A stretch of DNA of 60,130 nt from Anaerolineae bacterium (GTDB lineage: Bacteria; Pseudomonadota; Alphaproteobacteria; DSM-16000; Inquilinaceae), in NCBI GenBank assembly GCA_028285185.1, contig JANQQD010000323.1, positions 1 to 60,130 on the forward strand, written 5' to 3'. Below, one piece after another: positions 8,236 through 17,555 of this stretch (positions are counted from its first letter, which is position 1; every line of letters starts with the position of its first letter). Below the pieces are notes generated by a model that was not told where the DNA came from, ran no database searches, and saw nothing but the letters and a program-made list of their open reading frames with translations. A program made the translations under genes and the position numbers.

Positions 8236-9690
8236 ATGATCGACCTCGCCGCCGTTCTGGTTGCCCTCGGGCTATTGATGTTCCTGGCGTTCCGCGGGAT
8301 CACGCTGATCCTGCTGGCGCCGGCCATGGCCATGCTGGCGGTGGTGATGACCGGTGGGCTGCCGGTGCTGGCCGCCTATACGCAGATCTTCATGACCAGC
8401 ACGGGCGGGTTCATCATCTCGTTCTTCCCGCTGTTCCTGTTGGGTGCGGTGTTCGGCAAGCTGATGGACGACAGCGGGTCGGCGAAATCCATCGCCCGGT
8501 CGGTCAGCGCCTGGCTGGGGCCGGAACGGTCCATCGTCTCCGTCGTCCTGTGCTGCGGCGTGCTGACCTATGGCGGCGTGTCGGCCTTTGTCGTGGCCTT
8601 CGCCATCTTCCCCGTGGCGGCCGCCCTGTTCCGCACCGCCGATATCCCCAAGCGGCTGATCCCCGGCACGCTGGCGCTGGGCGCCTTCACCTTCACCATG
8701 TCGGCCCTGCCCGGCACGCCGGCGATCCAGAACGCCATCCCCATGCCGTTCTTCAACACCACCTCGTTCGCCGCCCCCGGTCTGGGCATCATCGCCGCCG
8801 TGATCATGTTCGCGCTCGGCGTTCTCTGGCTGAACCGCCGGGCCAAGAGCGCGCGCAAGGCCGGCGAAGGCTACGGCGACCATGCCGACGCCCTGCCCGC
8901 GCGCGACGTGGTGATGCGCGAGCGCACGCAAGGGGCTGGCTTCGACATCGCCGAGCTGCCGGAAACGAGACGGGAGGAGGAGCCTCTGCCCCCCTTCGCG
9001 CTGGCCGTGCTGCCGGTGGTCACCGTGATCGTCGCCAACTTCGCCTTCGTCGAATTCATCGTGCCGCTGATGGATACGTCGTACCTGGCCGAGCCACCGC
9101 TGGGTCCGACGACGATCGAGAGCGTGCGCGGCCTCTGGGCCGTGATCACGGCCCTGTTCCTCGCCATCATCCTGCTGATCGTCTTCAACTGGCGGCGCCT
9201 GGAAGACCTGCGCGCGAGCCTGGACAAGGGCGCCGACGCCTCCGTCCTGCCCATCTTCAACACCGCCAGCCTGGTGGGCTTCGGCGCCATCATCGCGGCC
9301 CTGCCGGTGTTCGGCACGATCAGCGACGCGGTGTTGTCGCTGGGCGGCGGCAACCCGCTGATCACCGTCGCCGCCTCGGTCACGGCCCTATCGGCCATGA
9401 CCGGCTCCGCCTCCGGCGGCATGAGCATCGCGCTCGACGCCCTGGGCGCCACCTTCGCCGACCTCGCCCGCACCACCGGCGTGTCGCTGGAGGCCATGCA
9501 CCGCGTCACCGCCGTCGCCTCGGGCGCCCTCGACGCCCTGCCCCACAACGGCGCCGTCATCACCCTGTTGACCGTCTGCGGCATCGGCCACCGCAAGGCC
9601 TACGCGGATATCTTCATGGTCGCCATCGTGGCACCGATGGCCGCCCTGGCGGTGATTATCGGATTGGCGAGCGTGTTTGGGTCGTTCTAA
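8236..9690 (+). CDS. GntP family permease
   Basis: A 484-residue integral membrane protein with about 12 hydrophobic segments, of the GntP (gluconate/organic acid:H+ symporter) family. Supporting segments are FPLFLLGAVFGKLMDDSG near residue 65, LTYGGVSAFVVAFAIFP near 115 and the C-terminal HRVTAVASGALDALPHNGA with GIGHRKAYADIF. A hydrophilic loop lies between about residues 195 and 250. The substrate cannot be read from the sequence. Its last ~150 bases are duplicated at 10962-11122, and its stop overlaps the convergent darG stop by 4 bases, so this end appears to be an insertion site. Confidence 0.85.
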   Translation: MIDLAAVLVALGLLMFLAFRGITLILLAPAMAMLAVVMTGGLPVLAAYTQIFMTSTGGFIISFFPLFLLGAVFGKLMDDSGSAKSIARSVSAWLGPERSIVSVVLCCGVLTYGGVSAFVVAFAIFPVAAALFRTADIPKRLIPGTLALGAFTFTMSALPGTPAIQNAIPMPFFNTTSFAAPGLGIIAAVIMFALGVLWLNRRAKSARKAGEGYGDHADALPARDVVMRERTQGAGFDIAELPETRREEEPLPPFALAVLPVVTVIVANFAFVEFIVPLMDTSYLAEPPLGPTTIESVRGLWAVITALFLAIILLIVFNWRRLEDLRASLDKGADASVLPIFNTASLVGFGAIIAALPVFGTISDAVLSLGGGNPLITVAASVTALSAMTGSASGGMSIALDALGATFADLARTTGVSLEAMHRVTAVASGALDALPHNGAVITLLTVCGIGHRKAYADIFMVAIVAPMAALAVIIGLASVFGSF

Positions 9691-10778
9691 GCGGAGGCTA
9701 CCGTTGGCATTCTGTTGGCTTCGTTGAGCTGTGCCAGCGCGATGCCCACCAAGCGCTCATCGAAGATCTTGAGCTTTCGCTGACCCGACTTCGCACCGCC
9801 AGCCCAGTTCGTGAGACCTGCCATCACGCCGTCCACGGTCGGCTCGATGCCGTCATTCTGTACCATCCAGTCGACGGTCGCGAGAAGCTCCATGCCGAGC
9901 GGCGACTCGAAGCCATCGATCGTGGACGATGCCCAGCCCAGGACACCGGCATACGTCTTGCCCTCGCCCGAACTCAGATACGCCGCCACACGATCGCGCT
10001 TCGTCTCGTCAAACCAGATGAGGTCGAGCGGGCCGGCGTCAGCCAAGCGCTTGTCGCAACGCAGATAACTGCCGTCGAGGCTGTCCAGCAGCTTCTGCAG
10101 GTTATGGGAATAGGGCCCATACTTGTTGGCCGCGAAGCGAAACTTCAGCGGATCATCGACCTGAAGCCGCTTCACGCCACGCTCAATGAACCAAGCGAGT
10201 TTCTGGACCTCGAGAATCGAACAATCGATGCCAAGGAGACAGTATCGACGGATCATCTCGGCCACGAGCGCCCGAGCGGGTGTCAGCTTCTCCACGCCCG
10301 TTCGCTTGGCCACATTCTGGTACTTGGCCGTCGGCTCATAAACTACGGCCTCCAGCCCTTCGATCCCTCCGAGCGCCGACACGATCATCGGTCGGACATC
10401 CCGCCACTCCAATCCGCCATTGCCGCATCCCAATGGCGGAACGGCGATTGATCGAATCCCCTTCTCTTCGATCACGCGCACCAAGTCCCGCAGCCCATCT
10501 TCGACCCATTCCGGTTTGGTCTTAACCCGCCAATGGGTCTTGGTTGGGAAGTTGATGATCCACTTCGGCCCGAAGAGTTCCTTGTTCTCCGTAACGAACA
10601 TCTTGCCGGTCTGCATCTCGCCGGCTTTGCAGGCACGTTCATAGGCCTCGAAATTACGAGGGAACTGCTCCTTGAACATCAGGGCTATGCCCTTACCCAT
10701 GATGCCAACGGTGTTCACCGTGTTCACCACGGCCTCAACATCGGCGTCGAGCAGGTTGCCCTGGGTGAAGGTGATCAT
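9687..10778 (-). CDS. darG: DarG-type macrodomain antitoxin (DNA ADP-ribosylglycohydrolase)
   Basis: A 363-residue two-domain protein. Residues ~1-155 are a macrodomain (QGNLLDADVEAVVNTVNTVG, MGKGIALMFKEQFP, AVPPLGCGNGGLEW), the catalytic half that removes ADP-ribose from thymidine in DNA. Residues ~170-360 match the DarT-binding half (EVQKLAWFIERG, FAANKYGPYSHNLQKLLDSL, KIFDERLVGIALAQLNE). In the DarTG system the antitoxin reverses and blocks the DarT toxin, which also defends against phage. The start ATG overlaps the stop of the upstream toxin remnant (ATGA, 10775-10778). The toxin is truncated here, so this is an orphan antitoxin. Confidence 0.9.
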   Translation of the reverse strand: MITFTQGNLLDADVEAVVNTVNTVGIMGKGIALMFKEQFPRNFEAYERACKAGEMQTGKMFVTENKELFGPKWIINFPTKTHWRVKTKPEWVEDGLRDLVRVIEEKGIRSIAVPPLGCGNGGLEWRDVRPMIVSALGGIEGLEAVVYEPTAKYQNVAKRTGVEKLTPARALVAEMIRRYCLLGIDCSILEVQKLAWFIERGVKRLQVDDPLKFRFAANKYGPYSHNLQKLLDSLDGSYLRCDKRLADAGPLDLIWFDETKRDRVAAYLSSGEGKTYAGVLGWASSTIDGFESPLGMELLATVDWMVQNDGIEPTVDGVMAGLTNWAGGAKSGQRKLKIFDERLVGIALAQLNEANRMPTVASA

Positions 10779-10960
10779 GTGAAGTACCAGTTCGGTTGAG
10801 CGACGATCTTCAGGTTCACACCAGCGTCCTCCCGCTGTGTCGCCAATGTTCTTTTTTCGTTCTCGCTATAACAGACTATGGCTGTCAGATGCCCGACAGG
10901 CAAGTGGTTGTGTATAAGGGCCTTAGCCTGGTAGCGGTCCGTCTTCTCCGGATCATCGAC
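10775..10960 (-). pseudogene. darT: darT remnant: last ~61 codons of the DNA ADP-ribosyltransferase toxin
   Basis: Read on the minus strand, 10960-10775 encodes a DarT (DUF4433) C-terminus: DRYQAKALIHNHLPVG, then LTAIVCYSENEKRTL, ending KIVAQPNWYFT, with the stop overlapping the darG start. Full DarT is roughly 200 residues. The coding sequence ends abruptly at 10960, where the copied gntP tail begins. In the family as I remember it, the catalytic Glu lies in a QAE-type motif about 50 residues from the end; here that position reads QAK. The toxin is therefore lost both by truncation and by substitution. Confidence 0.8.
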
Positions 10961-10961
10961 A

Positions 10962-11122
10962 TCGCGCCGGGCGCGCTGGACGCCCTGCCCCACAACGGCG
11001 CCGCGATCACCCTGTTGACCGTCTGCGGCATCGGCCACCGCAAGGCCTACGCGGATATCTTCATGCTCGCGATCGTGACACCGATGGCGCCCTGGCGGTG
11101 ACTATCGCACTGGCGAGCACGT
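10962..11122 (+). pseudogene. Duplicated, frameshifted 3' end of the GntP permease gene
   Basis: Bases 10962-11122 repeat 9515-9676 in the same orientation, with about 94% identity over the best ~128 bases. A stretch of about 60 bases (for example accgtctgcggcatcggcca) is identical. A single C is missing at 11090 or so, which breaks the reading frame, and the original stop is not preserved. The remaining part of the gap up to 11317 shows no gene. The two direct copies bracket the darG/darT-remnant segment exactly. Confidence 0.85.
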
Positions 11123-11305
11123 AGTTGACTTCTTCGGCAGAGCGAAGCGTCGAACCGGCGAGAGCCTGCCCGAGTTCAACGTTCCCCTCGCCGCTATAGC
11201 AAGGATTTGGATCAGTTCGTCCAGCCGTAACCTCAGTCAATTGCTGGGCACAAGAAACCTCGGTGCGCTATGGTTGTATGTCTCCGGGGAGAGTTAACCG
11301 AAGCT

Positions 11306-11310
11306 AGGAG
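11306..11310 (+). promoter_or_regulatory. Ribosome binding site deciding a GTG start
   Basis: aggag lies 7 bases before gtg at 11318. The upstream in-frame ATG at 11270 has no comparable site, and the residues after the GTG (SVVGGPSVASPVSTGGGGTF) look like the conserved beginning of the family. Confidence 0.7.
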
Positions 11311-11317
11311 ATGGTTA

Positions 11318-14300
11318 GTGTCAGTGGTTGGCGGCCCGAGTGTGGCAAGTCCCGTCTCTACTGGCGGAGGCGGCACGTTTTTCGAGCAACACGTAGGCGC
11401 ACTGTTTCTCGCGCTGCTCCTTGTGCGGGCACCGCTTCCTGTCCTGAAGGACTGTCAGGTGGAGGAGGTACATCTTCAAGCAGAGCATCTTGGCTGGAAG
11501 ACCGACGACATTTTGGTGGCAGGCATCAGGGCGGATAATCGACGTCGGCGCCTCGCAGCACAAGTCAAGCGCCGATTCACGATTAGCAAGAAGGATGACA
11601 CTTGCACCAAGGCTTTCGGCGACTTCTGGGCAGACTTCAGGGGCTCAGAATTTGATCCCGCGAACGATCGACTCGCCCTAATAACGCTACGCGGAACGGA
11701 TGTTCTTATCCATTCCTTCAACAACCTTCTGGATTGCGCACGTGCATCGCCTGACGCTACAGACTTCATGCGTAGGCTGGAGATTGATGGGTTCATCTCC
11801 AGGACGGCGCGGGATTATGCCAAGACAATCCGGGAAATCCTTGAGGATGCCAAGGATGCTGCTCTATCGGATAACGAATTCTGGCGTTTCCTGTCTGTGC
11901 TCCATGTCGTGAACTTCGATCTGAACACCGCCTCTGCGCAGACTGAAGTGTGGATCAAGGCCCTACTTGCCGCGTCTGCAAACGAAGGAGACGCATTGGT
12001 GGCGGCAGAGGCAAGCTGGCGAGAACTGCTTGAGTCAGTCGGCGCTGGCATGCCGGTGGCGGCTAGTTACCGGTACACGGACCTCCCCGAGGGCTTACGC
12101 TGCCGGCATGGGCTGATCGATACCCGCTCGGCCATGATCTTCCGGGCACTTTCAGCGCATAGCGCGGTAACGCTGAACGGTATCAAGACCACAATTGGGC
12201 CTACGACCGAGATCGCACGCGACGCATTAACAAACCAAGTCCTTGAGGCGCTGACCGAGAATCAGGTTGTCCTGATTTCTGCCCCGGCCGGTCTGGGGAA
12301 GTCGGCTATAGCGAAGAGCTGCGTGCAATTACTTGGTGAGGATATTTACTGCCTTGCGTTCAGGGCAGAAGAGTTTGCTGCCAGCCACATCGACCAGACA
12401 CTACAGCAGGCTCAGGTCCCGGTAAACGGGCATGCGCTGCTGGGAATCTTGGCCGGGCAAGGCCAGAAATTGATTCTTGTGGAAAGCGTTGAGCGGCTTC
12501 TTGAAGCATCAGTCCGAGACGCTTTCGCGGACTTACTCAACTTTGCGCGCAGAGATCGAAGTCTCGGGCTGTTACTAACGTGTCGCGACTATTCGCTGGA
12601 AACGGTCAATTCGGCGCTTCTTAGTCAGACAGATCTTGGTGTCAAGGTAATCGAAGTTCCACCGCTAGCAGATGAGGAACTCAATCAAGCGATCGCTGCG
12701 GTGCCGGCACTTGCGAACGCATTGAAGCATCAAGGTTTAAATCGTCTACTGCGTTCACCGTACCTCCTGGACAAAGCGGCTCAAATGGAATGGTCAGGGA
12801 CAGAGAGTTTTCCCACCAACGAAAGGGAGTTTCGGAGACGCTGCTGGGGAGAAGTGATCCGGCGCAATGCTGCGGCTGCGAGTGGAATGCCGCAGCGGCG
12901 TGAGCGCGTGTTTGAGGAAGTGGCGCTACGACGGGCGCGGCAGCTCCGTCCATTCGTTGCGATTGAGGATCTGGATTCGAGCGCTCTTGAGGCGCTGCGA
13001 AACGATGGACTGATTGTTACCTTGCCGGAAGCAAGTACCGTTGCGGCGCCCGGTCACGATGTGCTTGAGGATTGGGCGATTATCCAGTGGCTTGGTCAGC
13101 GGTGGGTTCTGCATGAGAAGACAGCCTGGCCGTTGGCCGAGGATGTTGGCGGATATCCGGCCGTCAGGCGCGCTTATCGGAAGTGGCTTTCAGAGCTGCT
13201 TCAAGGACAGACGGAGGCCGCGACATGCTTCGTGCTTTCCGTCTTCCGGGATGAAACGCTTCCGGCATACTTCCGTGACGATACGCTTGTCTGCACACTG
13301 CGGTCCAACTCGGCGCGTCAGTTTCTCGAACGGCACCGAGAAGCCCTCTTCAAGGATGATGGGAGGATACTGGGACGAGTAATTCATTTGATGCGCGTTG
13401 CCTGCAAGGCGGCGCCCTGGTGGCTGCGCGAAGCGAGACAGTTGCCCTCCCAGTTGTTGGTCGCGTCGGGAGAGGCTTGGCCGGCTGTGCTCGAACTCGT
13501 CTTCGCTGGTCTTGACGAGCTTGTGCCCGCACACACACCGATTCTCTTGGGGCTCATTGAGGACTTTACGAACTCGATTGGCTGGCGCGAGCCAGAGCCG
13601 AGAGGCTTCGAGCAAGCTGCCAAGATCGGCTTTGGGCTCTTGAGCCATCTCAACGGCTATCGAATGGATGACATGCGAAAGCGCACACTTAAGGTGATCG
13701 CGAAGGTGCCTAGGGGCGATCCGAACGCGTTTGCGGCGTTGGTCGACCGCGCAGTCAAGGATGAACAACACGACTGGCTTTCGGACGAGGTGTCGGAGAT
13801 CCTCCTCGGCGGTATCGACGGCTGGATGGCATGTCGACATTTCCCAGAGGAGATCATCCGTCTTACGAAGTCGAAGGTTCTACTCCATGACGAGAATCTG
13901 GACGGCGATGGTTCGCGCCGAGGAGGTTCAATGGATATCGAACCGATTTTCGGTATACAGGAGCATATGCACTTTGACTCTTTCCCAGCGAGTTCTATCC
14001 GGGGAGTTTTCCTTCCACTGCTACGTTATCACCAACAAAGAGCTATCGACTTCGTTATTGAACTGCTGAACCATGCTGGCGCCTGGTACGGAGAGCAATA
14101 CTGGCCGTACGACCGGCTTGAACCGGCATACCTGGTAACTATTGAGCTACCGGGCGAGGCTTCTGTGACCCAATGGGCGAATCCTCGCCTTTGGGGCCTC
14201 TACAGGGGTCACTCAGTCGGTCCATACGTCCTTCAGACCGCCCTTATGGCACTGGAGGCATGGCTCCTGGAGGCCCATGAGCACGAAGGTTTGGACTTGG

Positions 14301-16405
14301 AGTTCTCCCTACTGAAGATCCTCAGAGAGAGCAATAACGTCATGCCGACTGCGGTCGTAGCGAGTGTCTGCAATGCGCATCCCGACAAGGCAGGTCGTGC
14401 TGCACTGGCGCTCTTGTCCTCGCGGGAGCTGTTGTGGATGGATCGGGCTCGTCTCGTTCACGAACAGGGGTATGCAGCACTGCCTGGAATATTTCCCAGC
14501 TTTGGAATCAATGAATTCTACGTAAAGGAGCGAAAGAAGTCGGATGCGCTGCCACACAGGAAACTGGATCTGGAGGCGCTGGCAGTTAGACTCCAACTAA
14601 CAGAAAGTCACGAGGATGTGTTCGCGCTAATCGACCGGCATAGGGCGGCGTTACCGCCGGTCGAAGAGCAATCGAAGGAGCATCGCCTGTGGCGTCTGGC
14701 TCTGCATCGCATGGACATAAGGGGATACCATCCGTCGGAAGCGTCAGAGGACACAGATGAAGGCACGTCAGAAGGGGACGAGCCGCAAGAGCGACGAATA
14801 CTACTGGGGCCTGGCGAGATCGAGGCGGACGTTCAGGAAATGATCGACGAGCATGCCCCGATCGCTGCACAGCAGGAGCGAGAACTCTCGCTCCTAAACT
14901 GGGGAATGGCGGTGTGGGAAGGCCGGGAGTCATCCAATGTGGACATTCGCAATTGGGAGGCCTTTCTGGCCCGCGCCCGACATATAGAGCCGGAGCCGGA
15001 CGATTTCATGCGAGGTGGACCGAGCATAGTCGCGGCGGTCTGCGCGCGAGATCATTGGGACGAAATGGGCCTTGAGGACCGGGCGTGGTGCATCGAGAAG
15101 CTGATTGGTGAGATCGAACAGGAAAGTGACAGCGGCGATTTCACAATACGGACTGGCCGGAGTGCGCATCGGCCTGACAGACATGCGGCCTTCGTCCTGC
15201 CCGGTTTACTTCGCCGAGATGTGTCGGAGACGCAAGTCGTCCGGATCAAGGAGGGAATCGCGAAGGCGCTAACTCATGCAGTTGAGGAGGTCATAGTCTA
15301 CGCTGCGGATGGCATCGGGGCATACTCGACCGGAGAGTTGAGAACGTTCTCTGAGGGCTGCATAGGGGCAATCGCTGCCGGAGCACGTCTGATCTCCGAC
15401 CGGCTCGCAAAGGAGAGACACAAGCCTTATCAAGAGCAACGAGATGCTTCTGCGGTTCAGCGTGAGGTTAGACCCGTACTCCGCACCATGATTCTTGAAC
15501 AGAGCCGCGATCCAGAGACAGAATTGGACGGACTCGATCTGGATGATTGGCCTGGGAAAAACTCCGCAAGTCGAATTCTTCGGATCCTAGGGTTCCAGGC
15601 GGATTCCGAATTAGCGATCCGATTTCACCGTCGGATCGCCAGCTCGGTTGCCGAGGATTGGGACGAGGGACTTGAGGACCGGAGTCGTCGTCGTAGTCGC
15701 GACTACCGCTTTAATCGTGAATTCATCCAAGCCTTCGCACATTTCGTTTTGAAGCTAGATGTAAAACAGGCGCGTCATGTGTGTGAACCTTTCCTAACGG
15801 CAGTCACAAGGCATCCTAGTGAGGTCACAGATCTCATTCAGGATCTCGTCGTTGAAGAGGATCGGCGTGAAAGGGAGACCTCTTTCTGGGCGATATGGCA
15901 GGCCTTCGCTGATGCGATTTGCGCGGCACCTTGGATTGATCGGCTCGACTCGCGCTACGGATCTGGAAAAGAGCTGGTACGCGCGATCTTCCTGGGGATT
16001 CCTTGGAAGGAGAACTTGCGCCATTGGCGTAGACTTGAAGGCCAGGCGTATCGAGTCGACGAGCTGGCCAGGCGGCTTGACGGATCGGCGGCCGTGTTCG
16101 ACGCGTACTGCCGGTTCCTCTATGACATTGGGGAGACATCGCTGCCGAAGGCTTTCGCGAACCTGGCGGGATCGTTGGAAGTGGGCGATCCTACAGCGAT
16201 GCTGGCGGAGCAGAATACGGTGTTTTTGCTGGAATCGCTGCTGCGAAGGTACGTTCACACAGAGCCGCACAGGCTGAAGTCGGATCCAGCTGTACGGAAG
16301 GCCGTGCTGGCGCTGCTGGACCACCTCGTCGAGGCAGGTTCATCGGTCGCGTACCGCATGAGGGATGATTTCGTGACACCGCTGAGTGGTGCCGTTAGCG
16401 CGTAG
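11318..16405 (+). CDS. Giant nuclease-STAND NTPase, candidate antiviral sensor
   Basis: A 1,695-residue protein starting at GTG 11318. Residues ~15-110 look like a PD-(D/E)XK endonuclease: acidic E in VEEVH, Asp63-Asp64 in KTDDILV and Gln82-Val-Lys84 (QVKRRF), as in DUF4297/Mrr-like effectors. A STAND-type P-loop follows: Walker A APAGLGKS (322-329), Walker B-like LILVES (385-390) and sensor TCRDYS (421-426). The remaining ~1,100 residues are helical and probably sense a ligand. This is the design of Avs-type defence proteins that cut DNA on detecting phage protein; no exact Avs type can be assigned. GC is low (48-57% in sampled 60-base lines against 68% in gntP), and it sits next to a darTG relic, suggesting transfer. 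Confidence 0.75.
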   Translation: MSVVGGPSVASPVSTGGGGTFFEQHVGALFLALLLVRAPLPVLKDCQVEEVHLQAEHLGWKTDDILVAGIRADNRRRRLAAQVKRRFTISKKDDTCTKAFGDFWADFRGSEFDPANDRLALITLRGTDVLIHSFNNLLDCARASPDATDFMRRLEIDGFISRTARDYAKTIREILEDAKDAALSDNEFWRFLSVLHVVNFDLNTASAQTEVWIKALLAASANEGDALVAAEASWRELLESVGAGMPVAASYRYTDLPEGLRCRHGLIDTRSAMIFRALSAHSAVTLNGIKTTIGPTTEIARDALTNQVLEALTENQVVLISAPAGLGKSAIAKSCVQLLGEDIYCLAFRAEEFAASHIDQTLQQAQVPVNGHALLGILAGQGQKLILVESVERLLEASVRDAFADLLNFARRDRSLGLLLTCRDYSLETVNSALLSQTDLGVKVIEVPPLADEELNQAIAAVPALANALKHQGLNRLLRSPYLLDKAAQMEWSGTESFPTNEREFRRRCWGEVIRRNAAAASGMPQRRERVFEEVALRRARQLRPFVAIEDLDSSALEALRNDGLIVTLPEASTVAAPGHDVLEDWAIIQWLGQRWVLHEKTAWPLAEDVGGYPAVRRAYRKWLSELLQGQTEAATCFVLSVFRDETLPAYFRDDTLVCTLRSNSARQFLERHREALFKDDGRILGRVIHLMRVACKAAPWWLREARQLPSQLLVASGEAWPAVLELVFAGLDELVPAHTPILLGLIEDFTNSIGWREPEPRGFEQAAKIGFGLLSHLNGYRMDDMRKRTLKVIAKVPRGDPNAFAALVDRAVKDEQHDWLSDEVSEILLGGIDGWMACRHFPEEIIRLTKSKVLLHDENLDGDGSRRGGSMDIEPIFGIQEHMHFDSFPASSIRGVFLPLLRYHQQRAIDFVIELLNHAGAWYGEQYWPYDRLEPAYLVTIELPGEASVTQWANPRLWGLYRGHSVGPYVLQTALMALEAWLLEAHEHEGLDLEFSLLKILRESNNVMPTAVVASVCNAHPDKAGRAALALLSSRELLWMDRARLVHEQGYAALPGIFPSFGINEFYVKERKKSDALPHRKLDLEALAVRLQLTESHEDVFALIDRHRAALPPVEEQSKEHRLWRLALHRMDIRGYHPSEASEDTDEGTSEGDEPQERRILLGPGEIEADVQEMIDEHAPIAAQQERELSLLNWGMAVWEGRESSNVDIRNWEAFLARARHIEPEPDDFMRGGPSIVAAVCARDHWDEMGLEDRAWCIEKLIGEIEQESDSGDFTIRTGRSAHRPDRHAAFVLPGLLRRDVSETQVVRIKEGIAKALTHAVEEVIVYAADGIGAYSTGELRTFSEGCIGAIAAGARLISDRLAKERHKPYQEQRDASAVQREVRPVLRTMILEQSRDPETELDGLDLDDWPGKNSASRILRILGFQADSELAIRFHRRIASSVAEDWDEGLEDRSRRRSRDYRFNREFIQAFAHFVLKLDVKQARHVCEPFLTAVTRHPSEVTDLIQDLVVEEDRRERETSFWAIWQAFADAICAAPWIDRLDSRYGSGKELVRAIFLGIPWKENLRHWRRLEGQAYRVDELARRLDGSAAVFDAYCRFLYDIGETSLPKAFANLAGSLEVGDPTAMLAEQNTVFLLESLLRRYVHTEPHRLKSDPAVRKAVLALLDHLVEAGSSVAYRMRDDFVTPLSGAVSA

Positions 16406-16596
16406 GTGCACGGTGGCCTATTCAAAGGCAAGATTCCAACAGCCGGCAAAGAGCAGATACCGCAAATCCGCTGAGATATTCAGGTACGTTTGCCAACCGA
16501 CGCCAGTTGCGTTCGTCGCGCCCAGACGGAGAGAAGCTCTCGACACCCGTCACCGCGACGCTAACCGTCGCGCAGTTACCTCCTGAGTTCCTATCC

Positions 16597-17550
16597 CTAC
16601 CGTGGCCCGGCCTCCGCCGCCCGGCCCCCCGCCGCGATCCGTGCCCACGCCAGTTCCACCACCACCGCGCCGCAGATCACGGCGATGGCGAGCATCTGGA
16701 TCCAGGTGATGGGCTGGGTCAGGAACAGGTAGGCGAGCAGGGCCGTGATCACGGGCTTCAGGAAGAACAGGTAAGAGCCGCGGGTGATGTCGGGCACGGC
16801 GGCCAAGCCGCCGAGCCAGAAGAGCTGGGTGATCGTGGTGTTGTAGACGCCAAGCACCAGCAGCGACCAGGCGGCCTGCGGCTCTCGGTCGAACAGGGTC
16901 AGCGGGTTCACCCACACGCCCCAGGAGGCGCCGACCAGCAGCCACAGGCCGACGGTGCCGATGGCCATGGTGATCGTGGTGATGCGGATGGCGCCGTAGG
17001 TGGTGATCAGGGGCTTGGCGGAGACGGCGTAGATGGCGACCAATGCGGCACAGCCTACGGCGAGGCCGATGCCCATCAGCGAGCCTTCGCGGCCCGCCAG
17101 CTCGAACAGATAGCCATCGGTCAACAAGAGCGCGATGCCGATCACCGCGGCCACGCCGGTGATGACCTTGGGCGTGGTGAACACGACCTTGTTGATCACC
17201 AGGTTAGCGACGCCAACGAAGATAGGGATGGTGGTGACCAGCGTGCCCACCTGCACGGCCGTGGCGAAGTCCAGCGACCAGTGGAAGGCGAGATAGGCGA
17301 GCGTGAAGCCGACGATGGAGAGCCACAACAGGCGCCAGAAATGGGCCTTCAGCGGCGTCCACAGATCGCGGCTGGCGGGCCAGATCAGCGCCGCGGCGAT
17401 CAGGCCGGCGCTGCCGATGGTGTAGCGCCAGACCGAGACCTCCGGCCCCGCAACGCCCGACAACACGGCGAAGAACTCGCTGGACGCATGGCCGCAGACG
17501 CCGATGAAGACGGCGATATAGGCGAGCGTCGCGCGGTCGAGCCCGGCCAT
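16597..17550 (-). CDS. EamA/DMT family transporter
   Basis: A 317-residue membrane protein with about ten hydrophobic helices in two EamA halves (each about 150 residues), as in drug/metabolite transporters that export small metabolites. The open frame extends to 18249, but that part shadows the hydrolase gene. The real start is ATG 17550, 5 bases after the hydrolase stop, indicating translational coupling. Segments FHWSLDFATAVQVGTLVTT and GSYLFFLKPVITALLAYLF are typical of this superfamily. The substrate is unknown. The gap from 16406 to 16596 holds nothing recognisable. Confidence 0.8.
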   Translation of the reverse strand: MAGLDRATLAYIAVFIGVCGHASSEFFAVLSGVAGPEVSVWRYTIGSAGLIAAALIWPASRDLWTPLKAHFWRLLWLSIVGFTLAYLAFHWSLDFATAVQVGTLVTTIPIFVGVANLVINKVVFTTPKVITGVAAVIGIALLLTDGYLFELAGREGSLMGIGLAVGCAALVAIYAVSAKPLITTYGAIRITTITMAIGTVGLWLLVGASWGVWVNPLTLFDREPQAAWSLLVLGVYNTTITQLFWLGGLAAVPDITRGSYLFFLKPVITALLAYLFLTQPITWIQMLAIAVICGAVVVELAWARIAAGGRAAEAGPR

Positions 17551-17555
17551 GGCGT

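Noticed and set aside
8550-10451. A 633-codon plus-strand frame running from gntP into darG
   Set aside because: It is an off-frame reading of gntP continued antisense into darG; no recognisable domain and Arg/His-rich composition.
10796-11101. A 101-codon plus-strand frame across the darT remnant and gntP copy
   Set aside because: Its second half is merely the copied gntP tail and its first half is antisense to darT; there is no ribosome site.
16406-16596. A tRNA or integrase attachment site at the right edge of the defence island
   Set aside because: No cloverleaf, T-loop sequence or repeat of the left boundary was found by eye.
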